Positions 1 to 7,591 of a DNA stretch of 20,080 bases are shown here, one piece after another. Position 1 is the stretch's first letter. Each line of letters starts with the position of its first letter. The notes below the pieces were generated by a model that worked only from the letters and a program-made list of their open reading frames with translations, was not told the DNA's origin and made no database searches. The translations under genes and the position numbers were made by a program. The stretch comes from JANYJJ01 sp038241115 (lineage in GTDB: Bacteria; Pseudomonadota; Gammaproteobacteria; Burkholderiales; Burkholderiaceae_C): the NCBI GenBank assembly GCA_038241115.1, contig JBBRGA010000062.1, positions 1-20,080 on the forward strand. The letters are read 5' to 3'.

Positions 1-16
1 AGTCTAGCGCAGCCTC

Positions 17-82
17 CAGTACATCGACAGTACAGATGATGCTTGCGGAATCTAATCTGTACCGATGACAATATCAGTACAT
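17..82 (+). promoter_or_regulatory. Candidate operator repeats upstream of the MocR-type regulator gene
   Basis: The 80 bases before the regulator gene hold repeated GTAC-centred elements. CAGTAC occurs at 17-22, 28-33 and 75-80; the first two are 11 bp apart, about one helical turn. CAGTACAT is repeated exactly at 17-24 and 75-82, the last copy overlapping the ATG. GTACAGAT at 30-37 is the exact inverted complement of ATCTGTAC at 55-62. MocR/PdxR-family regulators commonly bind short repeats in their own or a divergent promoter region, so an operator is a reasonable inference. No convincing -35/-10 pair was found; TCTAAT at 51-56 is the best -10-like match. Confidence 0.4.
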
Positions 83-1580
83 GAAGTTCATCGCGACACA
101 CAACGCCGCGTCGCCGCTTGCGCTGATGCGTCGGGCCGACACCTCGCTGACCGAGCAGCTCGCTGCCCGGTTTGCCGATCCGATACGCCAGCGCCTGTTG
201 TCGCCGGGTGCGCGACTGCCCTCGGTGCGTGAATGCGCACGCAAGCACGGCGTGAGCGCGTCCACCGTGGTGGCGGCGTACGACCAGCTGCTGGCGCAAG
301 GCTTGGTAGAGGCGCGCAAGCAGCGAGGCTTTTATGTTCGTGAAACGCGACCTTCATCAGCCGCCACGGCGCTGCGTGCGCTCAACGCAGAACACGCGCA
401 ACCAACGCCGCCGCTGTCGCCACCGCTCTTGCCACGCCTCCTGCCACCACCGCTGAGCGCGACCGCCCTGGTGCGCGGCATGTTCCAGCCGCCGGGTGCG
501 TTGCCCATGCCCGGGCTGGGTTCCCTGCCCGCGGACTGGCTTGATCTGCCTTTGCTGAGCAATGCTCTAAAGCGCGTCACCGCAGGTACGTTGCTTGGCC
601 CACTGAGCTTGCAATACGGTGAACCGGCAGGCGACATGAGGCTGCGCCGCGCGTTGTCGGTGCAACTGGCTGAATTGGGTGTGACGGCGCAACCCGATCA
701 AATCATCACCACGCTGGGTGCCATTCATGCGTTGGATGTGGTGACGCGCACCTTGCTCCGCGCCGGTGACTGTGTACTGGTGGACGAGCCCGGCTGGCCG
801 GTGGAGTACGCGCGCCTGTCGGCCATGGGCCTGCGCGTGCTGCCAGTGCCACGCAATGAGGCAGGGCCCGACCTGGCAGTGATGCAAAAGCACATCGACG
901 CGAACGGCGCCAACCCACCGCGCCTGTACATCACGGTGTCGGTGATGCACAACCCGACCGGCGCTTCGCTGTCTTTGGCTGCTGCGCACCGCGTGTTGGA
1001 GCTGGCCAAACAAAACAATCTGAACATCGTCGAAGACGACACTTACGCATATTTGGCGTCAAAACACCTGCCGCGTTTAGCGGCGCTGGATGCGCTGGAG
1101 CGGACGATTTACATCTCGGGCTTTTCTAAAATTTTGGCCCCGAATTGGCGCGTCGGTTTTATTGCCGCGCCGCCGCATCTGACCGAGAGGTTTGTGGACA
1201 CCAAATTGCTCAGCACGCTGACCACACCCAGCATCACCGAACAAGCGTTGGCGCAGTGTCTAGAGAACGGACTGCTGCGCCGCCATGCCGAACGCGTGAC
1301 GCTGCGCTTGGACGCGGCGCGCGCCCGCGTCGTGAAATTGGCACAGGCCCACGGCTGCACTTTTGCCGCACCAGCGCGTGGTTTGTTTGGCTGGGTGGAT
1401 TTGGGTGCCGACACCGAGCGACTCGCGCGAGCGATGGGCGAGTCGGGCTGGCTTCTGGCCCCTGGCTCGTTGTTTTACGCCACGCCAAGACCGACAAGCT
1501 TGATGCGAGTCAACTTTGCCACCACGCAAGAAGCACGGTTTTGGAAAGCGCTGAGCGCGGCACGCGAAGGCTTGAAATAA
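81..1580 (+). CDS. MocR/PdxR-family transcriptional regulator (GntR winged helix fused to aminotransferase fold)
   Basis: This 499-residue protein joins an N-terminal GntR-type winged helix (about residues 20-88, including RLPSVREC and the turn GVSASTVVAAYDQL) through a Pro/Leu-rich linker (about 100-128) to a fold-type I aminotransferase domain. Visible PLP-site features are HNPTG (N291), EDDTYAY (D319/D320, Y322), the Schiff-base lysine K350 in SGFSKILAPNWRVG, and an arginine near the C-terminus (R476). Family members are usually PLP- or amino-compound-responsive regulators rather than enzymes; the effector and targets cannot be read here. Neither the ATG at 81 nor the in-frame ATG at 126 (protein starting MRRADTS) has a clear Shine-Dalgarno site, so the start is uncertain. 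It is the only plus-strand gene, and its likely divergent partner lies beyond the left edge. Confidence 0.9.
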   Translation: MKFIATHNAASPLALMRRADTSLTEQLAARFADPIRQRLLSPGARLPSVRECARKHGVSASTVVAAYDQLLAQGLVEARKQRGFYVRETRPSSAATALRALNAEHAQPTPPLSPPLLPRLLPPPLSATALVRGMFQPPGALPMPGLGSLPADWLDLPLLSNALKRVTAGTLLGPLSLQYGEPAGDMRLRRALSVQLAELGVTAQPDQIITTLGAIHALDVVTRTLLRAGDCVLVDEPGWPVEYARLSAMGLRVLPVPRNEAGPDLAVMQKHIDANGANPPRLYITVSVMHNPTGASLSLAAAHRVLELAKQNNLNIVEDDTYAYLASKHLPRLAALDALERTIYISGFSKILAPNWRVGFIAAPPHLTERFVDTKLLSTLTTPSITEQALAQCLENGLLRRHAERVTLRLDAARARVVKLAQAHGCTFAAPARGLFGWVDLGADTERLARAMGESGWLLAPGSLFYATPRPTSLMRVNFATTQEARFWKALSAAREGLK

Positions 1581-1731
1581 GCGGCACGCACAAAGCTGAA
1601 CTGAAAAACAAGCGAAGTACGAGATGGAGCCAAGCTGAGAAACCGTTAAGCGCACATGGAGTCATCGAGCATCAAAAATCGATGAACAACCTGTTTTTAG
1701 ATTCATGCGACAACAGTGTTGTGTGTGCCGC

Positions 1732-1770
1732 AAAGCAAAACGCCAACCGTGTCGGCTGGCGTTTTGCTTT
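1732..1770 (-). terminator. Bidirectional intrinsic terminator between the regulator gene and tRNA-fMet
   Basis: A perfect 14-bp inverted repeat (1732-1745 with 1757-1770) is enclosed by A-rich and T-rich arms and has a further C-C/G-G pair inside. It begins 11 bp beyond the CCA end of the minus-strand tRNA and lies about 150 bp after the plus-strand regulator gene. On the plus strand it is followed by TTTTCACTTTTT. It can therefore stop transcription from both sides. Nothing else recognisable lies in 1581-1731. Confidence 0.8.
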
Positions 1771-1780
1771 TCACTTTTTG

Positions 1781-1857
<77 letters not shown>

Positions 1858-1869
1858 ACTGAGCCTATG

Positions 1870-1878
1870 AGTATAGCA
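1870..1878 (-). promoter_or_regulatory. Extended -10 promoter of tRNA-fMet
   Basis: On the minus strand TGCTATACT (1878 to 1870) is an extended -10 element (TGn followed by TATACT, 5/6 of consensus). It predicts a start about 6 nt before the mature tRNA 5' end at 1857. The -35 region is poor. It sits between the dsbD stop codon and the tRNA. Confidence 0.55.
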
Positions 1879-1901
1879 GTAGTTCAGCGTGCGTGCTGAG
1901 T

Positions 1902-3728
1902 TCACAGTCCCGCAGCTTGCAGCGTCTGACCGAATCGCAGGATGTCTTGATAGCCCACGACACGTGCCACTTTCACTTCTTGTCCCTGCGCATCGAAAAA
2001 TAAAATGCCCGGCGGACCGAACAAGCCAAATCGCTTTAGCAACTCGCGGTCAGCCGGGTTGTTTTGAGTGACGTCGGCTTTCAGCAGGATGGCGCCACGC
2101 AGTCGCGCTTGGATCGCCGGGTCGCTGAATGTGAACGCTTCCATTTCTTTGCACGACACGCACCAGTCAGCATAAAAGTCCAGCATGACTGGTCTGGCGG
2201 CAGCGGTCAGGGCGGCGTCCAACTCGTTCACGCTGCGCACCTTGGTGAATGACAAGGCGCCCTGGGTTGATGACTTGTCCATCCACTGTGACCACGGCCG
2301 CAACGGATCGGCGCCACCACTGGCTGCAGATGTCCATTGCAAGAGTCCCACAGCAGCCAGAGTCACCGCCATCGCTGTTCGTGCAGTGCGCGCACCTGTG
2401 TGCGTCGCGCGCCAAAGTAAGGCCGCCGCCGTCAACGCCAAAGCGCCCCACAGCACCATCGACATCCACGAGGGCAGCACGGGTTGCACCGTCCAAACCG
2501 CCACCGCCAAAAGCAAGAGCCCAAAGAAACGCTTCACATCGCTCATCCACGCGCCGGTTTTAGGCAACCAGGCACCTGCGGAAGCTCCGAGCAAAATCAG
2601 AGGCACGCTCATGCCGCTCGCCAAGGCAAACAATGCCGAACCGCCCAAAGCGACATCTTTGGTTTGGCTCAAAAAGACCAGCGCCCCTGCCAAGGGTGCG
2701 GCAACGCAAGGACTGACGATGAGGGCCGATACGCCGCCCATCAAGAAAACGCCCGCGACACGGCCTGCAGGAAGGCGATTGGATGCTTGCGTCAACCGAC
2801 CCGTGAGACCCGCAGGCAATTGCAGTTCGTAAACGCCAAACATCGACATCGACAACAACACGAGTCCGGCTGCAAACACCCCTAGAACCCACACGTTTTG
2901 CAGGGCCGCAGCCAATCCTTCGCCGGCGAGTCCTGCCGCCACACCCAGACCCGTGTAGACCGCAGCCATGCCGAAGGAGTAACTGGTGGCTAACAGCAAA
3001 CCTTTGCGACGGGATACAGAAGCGCCCTGTCCGACGATCAACGCCGACAAGATGGGCAACATCGGCAAAACGCAAGGCGTCAGCGACAGTAAAACACCTG
3101 CGACGAAAAAGACGCCGATGACTGTCCAGAAACGGCCCGAAGCAAGAGCCTGGTCGATAAGCAAACTGTCGGTTGCAGAAGCGGTATTGATGCCAGCGGT
3201 GCCGACAGGCGCGACCTTTGGGTCGCTCGATGTTTGAATGCTGGAAAAAGCAGTTACATCGCGTCCCGAATTGACCGTGACGCTCCCGTCTCCACCGAAG
3301 CCAATCAAACCGACATCAGCGGTCATCTGAGACGGCGGATAGCACAGACCTTTGTCGGCGCAACCCTGGTACGTGACAGTCAATTTGAATCGAGGCGCAG
3401 CCTGCGTCACCGGGATGGCGATGCGGATCAGGTCGCGATGGGTTTCCACCTGCTTCTGAAAAGTCTCGTCAAATTTAACTTTGCCTTGCGGAACTTGCGC
3501 GGCACTCAAAGTGGCGTCGATGGCTTCAAACCGGAACTGTTCTCGATAAAGGTAGTAGCCCGGCGCAACCTGAAATTCCACTTCGACCACGCGCTCACTT
3601 TGCACGCGCGCGGTCGATTTGAAGGCCACTTCAGGCGCTAAGAAATCATCCGCCGCGCATGCAGCAGCACCGGCCAACAAGCAGACGGCCACCACAATGT
3701 ATTTCTTCACGGCGCTGAAACTCTTCAT
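1902..3728 (-). CDS. dsbD: Thiol:disulfide interchange protein DsbD
   Basis: DsbD carries reducing equivalents from cytoplasmic thioredoxin across the inner membrane to periplasmic partners such as DsbC and the cytochrome c maturation path. The 608-residue protein has a signal peptide (about 1-25), a periplasmic alpha domain with cysteines C123 and C129 (CADKGLC), and a multi-helix membrane domain (about 200-465) with C219 (LTPCVLP) and C341 (SPCVAAP). A C-terminal thioredoxin-like gamma domain carries CVSC (C523, C526) and a GPPG cis-proline loop near 571-574. All six catalytic cysteines are present. The frame stays open 27 codons further upstream, but the start at 3728 directly precedes the signal peptide and was chosen for that reason. 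The gene lies downstream of the rplQ terminator, so it needs its own promoter; none was clear in the ~85-bp gap. Confidence 0.95.
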   Translation of the reverse strand: MKSFSAVKKYIVVAVCLLAGAAACAADDFLAPEVAFKSTARVQSERVVEVEFQVAPGYYLYREQFRFEAIDATLSAAQVPQGKVKFDETFQKQVETHRDLIRIAIPVTQAAPRFKLTVTYQGCADKGLCYPPSQMTADVGLIGFGGDGSVTVNSGRDVTAFSSIQTSSDPKVAPVGTAGINTASATDSLLIDQALASGRFWTVIGVFFVAGVLLSLTPCVLPMLPILSALIVGQGASVSRRKGLLLATSYSFGMAAVYTGLGVAAGLAGEGLAAALQNVWVLGVFAAGLVLLSMSMFGVYELQLPAGLTGRLTQASNRLPAGRVAGVFLMGGVSALIVSPCVAAPLAGALVFLSQTKDVALGGSALFALASGMSVPLILLGASAGAWLPKTGAWMSDVKRFFGLLLLAVAVWTVQPVLPSWMSMVLWGALALTAAALLWRATHTGARTARTAMAVTLAAVGLLQWTSAASGGADPLRPWSQWMDKSSTQGALSFTKVRSVNELDAALTAAARPVMLDFYADWCVSCKEMEAFTFSDPAIQARLRGAILLKADVTQNNPADRELLKRFGLFGPPGILFFDAQGQEVKVARVVGYQDILRFGQTLQAAGL

Positions 3729-3811
3729 GTATGACAGACCCTGGACGCGGAGGTGGGTTCCATTTTGGCGGTGAACACACGACGGAAGCCGAGTGAAACG
3801 TCGGCCCAATG

Positions 3812-3838
3812 AAAAAAGGCCAGCATTTGCCGGCCTTT
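3812..3838 (-). terminator. Intrinsic terminator closing the alpha (rplQ) operon
   Basis: On the minus strand a stem of AAAGGCC with GGCCTTT (3838-3832 with 3821-3815) continues past one mismatch into a GC pair around a four-base loop. It is followed directly by a run of six T (3817-3812). It lies 56 bp past the rplQ stop and 84 bp before the dsbD start, marking the end of the ribosomal block. Confidence 0.85.
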
Positions 3839-3893
3839 CCGATTTGTCGCGTCTTGCCGATTATTTCGATCTGATTCGTGTGACGCGACTGGA

Positions 3894-4292
3894 CTAAGTG
3901 GCCGACTCTTCAGCACCTTCGGTCGCGGCAGCTTCGGGCCGGTCAACCAACTCGACAAACGCCATGGGGGCGTTGTCACCAACTCGGAAACCCATTTTCA
4001 GGATACGCGTGTAACCGCCTGGTCGGGTCTTGTAACGGGGCCCGATGACGTTGAACAATTTGACGACCACATCGCGATCCCGCGTGCGGTCAAAAGCCAA
4101 ACGACGGTTCGCCAGCGTCGCCTCTTTGGCCAAGGTGATCAACGGCTCGACGACACGCCGCAACTCTTTGGCTTTTGGCACCGTGGTTTTGATCGCCTCA
4201 TGCGTGATGAGCGAGTTGCACATGTTGCGCAACATCGCAAGCCGGTGAGAGGAGGTTCGATTGAGTTTGCGGAGTCCGTGACGGTGACGCAT
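3894..4292 (-). CDS. rplQ: 50S ribosomal protein L17
   Basis: L17 is a large-subunit protein that lies near the polypeptide exit tunnel rim. The 132-residue product opens with MRHRHGLRKLNR and carries the typical ITHEAIKTTVPKAKELRRVVEPLITLAK segment in two stretches (about 29-57), followed by the RTRDRDVVVKLFNVIGPRY region. It ends in an Ala/Glu-rich acidic tail (about 118-132), a common variable end in betaproteobacteria. An AGGAAAC ribosome site precedes the ATG. It is the last gene of the alpha cluster, but unlike most clusters it is separated from rpoA by 228 bp. Confidence 0.97.
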   Translation of the reverse strand: MRHRHGLRKLNRTSSHRLAMLRNMCNSLITHEAIKTTVPKAKELRRVVEPLITLAKEATLANRRLAFDRTRDRDVVVKLFNVIGPRYKTRPGGYTRILKMGFRVGDNAPMAFVELVDRPEAAATEGAEESAT

Positions 4293-4385
4293 GGTTTTGT
4301 TTCCTGTTGCTTACTTGATAACTAACTTATTGAACTCCGGCCGTATCAGGTACCGGTGTTTGCAAGATCAAACTCAGCATGTTCT

Positions 4386-4411
4386 TCGTCGACTTGTGTA
4401 TGTGTCGACGA
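4386..4411 (-). promoter_or_regulatory. Hairpin in the rpoA-rplQ spacer
   Basis: TCGTCGAC (4386-4393) pairs with GTCGACGA (4404-4411), an 8-bp stem with a 10-nt loop in the middle of the 228-bp rpoA-rplQ gap. There is no T-run after it, so it is not an intrinsic terminator. An RNA processing or stability element is one possibility. The role is unknown. Confidence 0.35.
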
Positions 4412-4520
4412 TTTCTCGCTGGTCTGTCATTGATGTGTAGTCTGCTTACTGGGCAACTACTTCTTGGTCGCCACATTTAACAGTCGATTTGTTACATGCG
4501 ACCACACTGCCATATTCAAA

Positions 4521-5510
4521 TTAGCGCTTGTCCAAGCCCTGAGGAGGCCAGTTTTCCAAGCGTGCACCAAGGGCCAGCCCGCGAGACGCCAAAACTTCTT
4601 TGATTTCGTTGAGCGACTTGCGACCCAAATTGGGGGTTTTGAGAAGCTCTGTCTCGGTGCGCTGGATCAGATCGCCGATGTAATAAATGTTTTCGGCCTT
4701 CAAACAGTTGGCCGAACGTACGGTCAGCTCCAACTCATCAACAGGCCGCAGCAAGATTGGATCGAACTGCGTGCTGCGTGGACTTTCACGCTCGATCATG
4801 CCCGCGAGGTCACTGCCTTCCAATTGCGCAAACACCGCCAGCTGTTCTACAAGAATCTTGGCAGATGCCCGGATAGCCTCCTCGGGTGAAATTGCACCGT
4901 TGGTGTTGATCTCCATCACCAGCTTGTCAAGGTCGGTACGTTGTTCAACGCGTGCGGTCTCGACGGTGTAGCTAACGCGAGCCACCGGCGAGAACGACGC
5001 ATCCAAAACAATGCGCCCAATGGACTTGGTGGGCTCGTCACCAAAGCGGCGCATCGTACCGGGAACATAACCACGTCCTTTTTCGACCTTGATCTGCATA
5101 TCGAGCTTGCCGCCGTGCGAAAGGTGGGCAATCACATGATCAGGATTGATGATCTCGACGTCGTGAGGCGTCTGAATGTCGCCCGCCTTCACCGGACCCT
5201 CGCCCTCCTTGCGCAAAACCAAAGTGACCTCGTCGCGGTTGTGCAAACGGAAAACCACACCCTTCAGGTTGAGCATGATGTGTACGACATCTTCCTGCAC
5301 ACCATCGACAGTTGAGTATTCGTGGAGTACACCCGCAATTGTCACTTCGGTAGGCGCGTAACCAACCATCGATGACAACAAGACTCGGCGCAACGCATTA
5401 CCGAGAGTGTGGCCGTAGCCTCGCTCAAACGGCTCTAACGTAACCTTCGCGCGGTTCAATCCGAGCGGTTCAACGTGGATGGCTTTGGGCTTGAGCAAAT
5501 TTGTCTGCAT
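4521..5510 (-). CDS. rpoA: RNA polymerase alpha subunit
   Basis: This is the 329-residue alpha subunit, the dimerising scaffold on which core RNA polymerase assembles. The N-terminal domain (about 1-235) carries the dimerisation segment ERGYGHTLGNALRRVLLSS (29-47). A linker leads to the C-terminal domain (about 250-315), which contacts UP-element DNA and activators. Key C-terminal DNA-contact residues are present at the same numbers as in E. coli: R265, N268, C269, G296, K298, S299 and E302. It follows rpsD by 139 bp, with hairpins in that leader. The ribosome site before the ATG is weak. Confidence 0.99.
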   Translation of the reverse strand: MQTNLLKPKAIHVEPLGLNRAKVTLEPFERGYGHTLGNALRRVLLSSMVGYAPTEVTIAGVLHEYSTVDGVQEDVVHIMLNLKGVVFRLHNRDEVTLVLRKEGEGPVKAGDIQTPHDVEIINPDHVIAHLSHGGKLDMQIKVEKGRGYVPGTMRRFGDEPTKSIGRIVLDASFSPVARVSYTVETARVEQRTDLDKLVMEINTNGAISPEEAIRASAKILVEQLAVFAQLEGSDLAGMIERESPRSTQFDPILLRPVDELELTVRSANCLKAENIYYIGDLIQRTETELLKTPNLGRKSLNEIKEVLASRGLALGARLENWPPQGLDKR

Positions 5511-5607
5511 GAGGTCTTTCTTTCAATACCCTCGGATCGTTACACCGATAAGGCTGAGGGACCGATGGGCGATGGCGCGTGCGCCACCGAACTAAAAACA
5601 TGAGGCC

Positions 5608-5635
5608 GTGCGGGGTCGCCGAAGGAAACCCGCAC
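5608..5635 (-). promoter_or_regulatory. Hairpin in the rpsD-rpoA leader
   Basis: GTGCGGG (5608-5614) pairs with CCCGCAC (5629-5635); the minus-strand loop contains CTTCGG. A five-T run follows about 10 nt later (5598-5594), too far away for a standard terminator. Two more inverted repeats lie between it and rpoA: TGGCGC/GCGCCA at 5573-5586, and CCCTC/GAGGG at 5529-5560 enclosing ATCG/CGAT. The leader is thus structured; an attenuating or translational role is inference. Confidence 0.4.
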
Positions 5636-5649
5636 AACACAATCAAACA

Positions 5650-6273
5650 TCAGCGGGAGTACAGCTCGACGATCAAAGCTTCTTTGATATCCGCCCCAAA
5701 TTCATCGCGGTCAGGTGTTTTCTTGAAAACCCCTTCCATCTTGGAGGCATCGACCTGAACCCAGGCCGGCATTCCCTGACCTTCCGCCAGCTTGATAGAG
5801 TCTGCGATACGGAGTTGCTTTTTCGCCTTTTCGCGAACCGACACAGCATCACCAGCTTTGACCAGGAAAGATGCAATGTTGACAACTTCCCCGTTGACTG
5901 TGATCGACTTGTGCGAAACAAGTTGACGAGCTTCGGCGCGAGTTGAGCCATAACCCATGCGATACACCACGTTGTCCAGACGGGACTCCAAAAGCATCAA
6001 CAGATTCGCACCCGTATTACCTTTGCGGCGCTCGGCCTCTGCAAAGTAGCGGCGGAACTGGCGCTCCAGAATGCCGTACATGCGTTTGACTTTTTGCTTC
6101 TCGCGAAGCTGCAAACCGTAGTCCGAAGTACGCGTGCCCGATGTACGGCCGTGCTGGCCTGGCTTGCTGTCGAATTTGACTTTGTCACCAATAGGACGCC
6201 GAGCACTTTTCAGAAAGAGGTCGGTGCCTTCACGGCGTGAGAGTTTGCCCTTGGGGCCTAAATAACGTGCCAC
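5650..6273 (-). CDS. rpsD: 30S ribosomal protein S4
   Basis: S4 is a primary 16S rRNA binder that nucleates 30S assembly; in E. coli it also represses its own operon by binding the rpsM leader. The 207-residue product starts MARYLGPKGKLSRREGTDLFLKS in two familiar stretches and contains LREKQKVKRMYGILERQFRRY and the S4 RNA-binding domain (about 96-158, RLDNVVYRMG, ARQLVSHKSITVNG). The N-terminus lacks the zinc-binding cysteines of the other S4 type. An AAGGAAG site lies 4-5 nt before the ATG. A terminator-like hairpin and a promoter-like element in the preceding 178-bp gap suggest rpsD heads its own unit with rpoA and rplQ. Confidence 0.98.
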   Translation of the reverse strand: MARYLGPKGKLSRREGTDLFLKSARRPIGDKVKFDSKPGQHGRTSGTRTSDYGLQLREKQKVKRMYGILERQFRRYFAEAERRKGNTGANLLMLLESRLDNVVYRMGYGSTRAEARQLVSHKSITVNGEVVNIASFLVKAGDAVSVREKAKKQLRIADSIKLAEGQGMPAWVQVDASKMEGVFKKTPDRDEFGADIKEALIVELYSR

Positions 6274-6344
6274 GTTGCTTCCTTGGTTGTTCTGACGCAG
6301 GCAACAGACCGAAGTGCGGTGCTTGCGCGAGTCTGGCGAGTGTT

Positions 6345-6373
6345 CTTATGGGCGCTCAGACGGTGGGCTTCAA
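6345..6373 (-). promoter_or_regulatory. Candidate sigma-70 promoter for rpsD-rpoA-rplQ
   Basis: On the minus strand TTGAAG (6373-6368) and CATAAG (6350-6345) are separated by exactly 17 bp; each matches 4 of 6 consensus bases. It lies between the rpsK terminator-like hairpin and rpsD and would give a leader of about 65 nt. The match is modest, and the placement raises its credibility. Confidence 0.4.
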
Positions 6374-6404
6374 CCGCAACTCACCCGTTTGAGTGGAGCC
6401 ACGG

Positions 6405-6439
6405 AAAAATGTCGGCACTGCCGCTAAGGCAGGCCGACA
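6405..6439 (-). terminator. Terminator-like hairpin between rpsK and rpsD
   Basis: Fourteen bases after the rpsK stop, minus-strand TGTCGGC (6439-6433) pairs with GCCGACA (6416-6410), and CTGCC (6432-6428) pairs with GGCAG (6422-6418). There is one bulged base and a five-base loop. Five T follow immediately (6409-6405). A 12-bp GC-rich stem plus U-tract is a standard intrinsic terminator, here inside the alpha cluster. It may be partial, acting as an attenuator. Confidence 0.75.
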
Positions 6440-6452
6440 AGGTGAAACAGAT

Positions 6453-6854
6453 TCAGATGCGACGGCGCTTTTGCGGACGGCAACCGTTATGAGGAACCGG
6501 CGTGACATCGGAGATCAGATTGATTCGAATTCCCAGCGATGCCAAAGCGCGAACCGATGACTCACGACCAGGGCCGGGGCCCTTGATACGCACATCCAGA
6601 TTCTTTATTCCTTGCTCCTGAGCCGCACGGCCGGCGACTTCAGCGGCGACCTGCGCGGCAAAAGGCGTGCTCTTGCGAGACCCTTTGAAACCCTGGCCAC
6701 CGCTCGATGCCCACGAAAGCGCTCCGCCTTGGCGATCGGTGATGGTGATGATGGTGTTGTTAAACGACGCATGGACGTGGGCAATGCCGTCTGCAACGTT
6801 CTTGCGGACTTTTTTGCGCACGCGTTGGGCGGCGGTATTTGGGGCTTTAGCCAT
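6453..6854 (-). CDS. rpsK: 30S ribosomal protein S11
   Basis: S11 forms part of the 30S platform near the E site and contacts S18 and S7. The product is 133 residues, close to the usual ~129. It has the expected basic N-terminus (RVRKKVRKNVADGIAHVHASF, in segments), the central GGQGFKGSRKSTPFAAQ region and the C-terminal DVTPVPHNGCRPQKRRR. A GAGAG sequence precedes the ATG. It follows rpsM after 127 bp and is followed by a strong terminator-like hairpin, so rpsM-rpsK may be the end of one transcript. Confidence 0.98.
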   Translation of the reverse strand: MAKAPNTAAQRVRKKVRKNVADGIAHVHASFNNTIITITDRQGGALSWASSGGQGFKGSRKSTPFAAQVAAEVAGRAAQEQGIKNLDVRIKGPGPGRESSVRALASLGIRINLISDVTPVPHNGCRPQKRRRI

Positions 6855-6981
6855 ATGGACGCTCTCTTTGACTTGTCTTTTTAACTGAAATCTAGGCCCG
6901 ACTGCCGCCTGGGACTCTGTCTGGACTCACAGCACCGAAGCTGGAAAAGCGATCAAACAGATTACCGGCAGGAGTTGGCGA

Positions 6982-7347
6982 CTACTTTTTCACCAAAGCG
7001 CCAGATTTGCGAGGCCCCTTGCGTGTTCGCGCATTGGTCTTGGTTCGCTGACCACGCACTGGCAAACCACGGCGGTGGCGAAAGCCGCGGTAGCAACCCA
7101 AATCCATTAACCGCTTGATATTGATGGACATCTCGCGGCGCAAATCGCCTTCGATGGTCATGCGACCAATTTCTTCCCGAATCTTTTCAAGGTCGCCGTC
7201 CGTCAAGTCTTTGACTTTGCGATCTAAGGGCACACCGCTGGCAACGCAAATCTTTTGCGCTGTGGTGCGGCCTATGCCGTAGATGGAAGTCAGACCAATT
7301 TCGGTGTGCTTGTGGGGCGGAATGTTGATACCAGCGATACGTGCCAT
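6982..7347 (-). CDS. rpsM: 30S ribosomal protein S13
   Basis: S13 sits in the 30S head and contacts the P-site tRNA and the large subunit through intersubunit bridges. The 121-residue product begins MARIAGINIPPHKHTEIGLTS, has the helix-two-turn-helix region IYGIGRTTAQKIC, and ends in the tRNA-contacting basic tail with RGLPVRGQRTKTNARTRKGP. A GAGGA site lies 5-6 nt upstream. It opens the alpha cluster directly after rpmJ (60 bp). In E. coli the S4 repressor site overlaps the rpsM start; I could not confirm an equivalent pseudoknot here. Confidence 0.98.
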   Translation of the reverse strand: MARIAGINIPPHKHTEIGLTSIYGIGRTTAQKICVASGVPLDRKVKDLTDGDLEKIREEIGRMTIEGDLRREMSINIKRLMDLGCYRGFRHRRGLPVRGQRTKTNARTRKGPRKSGALVKK

Positions 7348-7407
7348 GGGCGTCCTCTATTGCGTTCTTTGCGTGACAAGCTAATCTAAGCCAGAGACGA
7401 CTTCGTT

Positions 7408-7521
7408 TTAGCCTTGACGTTGCTTGTGACGTGGGTCTGTGCAAATCACACGGACCACACCCTTGCGACGGATGATCTTGCAATTCCGGCACATCTTCTT
7501 TACAGAGGCTGCAACTTTCAT
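7408..7521 (-). CDS. rpmJ: 50S ribosomal protein L36
   Basis: This very small gene encodes 37 residues, starting MKVAASVKKMCRNCKIIRRK and ending HKQRQG. L36 is the smallest bacterial ribosomal protein and binds 23S rRNA. The zinc ribbon ligands C11, C14, C27 and H32 are all present, so this is the zinc-containing form. An AGGAG ribosome site stands 6-7 nt before the ATG. It sits between infA (70 bp) and rpsM (60 bp), the usual spc/alpha junction. Confidence 0.97.
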   Translation of the reverse strand: MKVAASVKKMCRNCKIIRRKGVVRVICTDPRHKQRQG

Positions 7522-7591
7522 ACTTTTCTCCTGAGCCTGTTCAAGGCACTACATCGATCAATTCAACAAAACCCACAACGGAGTTCAATAT

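Noticed and set aside
1663..1697. Inverted repeat CATCGA/TCGATG followed by five T after the regulator gene
   Set aside because: Only a 6-bp stem, with the T-run 8 nt away; the much stronger 14-bp hairpin at 1732-1770 explains termination better.
4293..4520. Three tiny minus-strand ORFs of 17-18 codons in the rpoA-rplQ gap
   Set aside because: They lack clear ribosome sites and recognisable sequence; ORFs this short are expected by chance.
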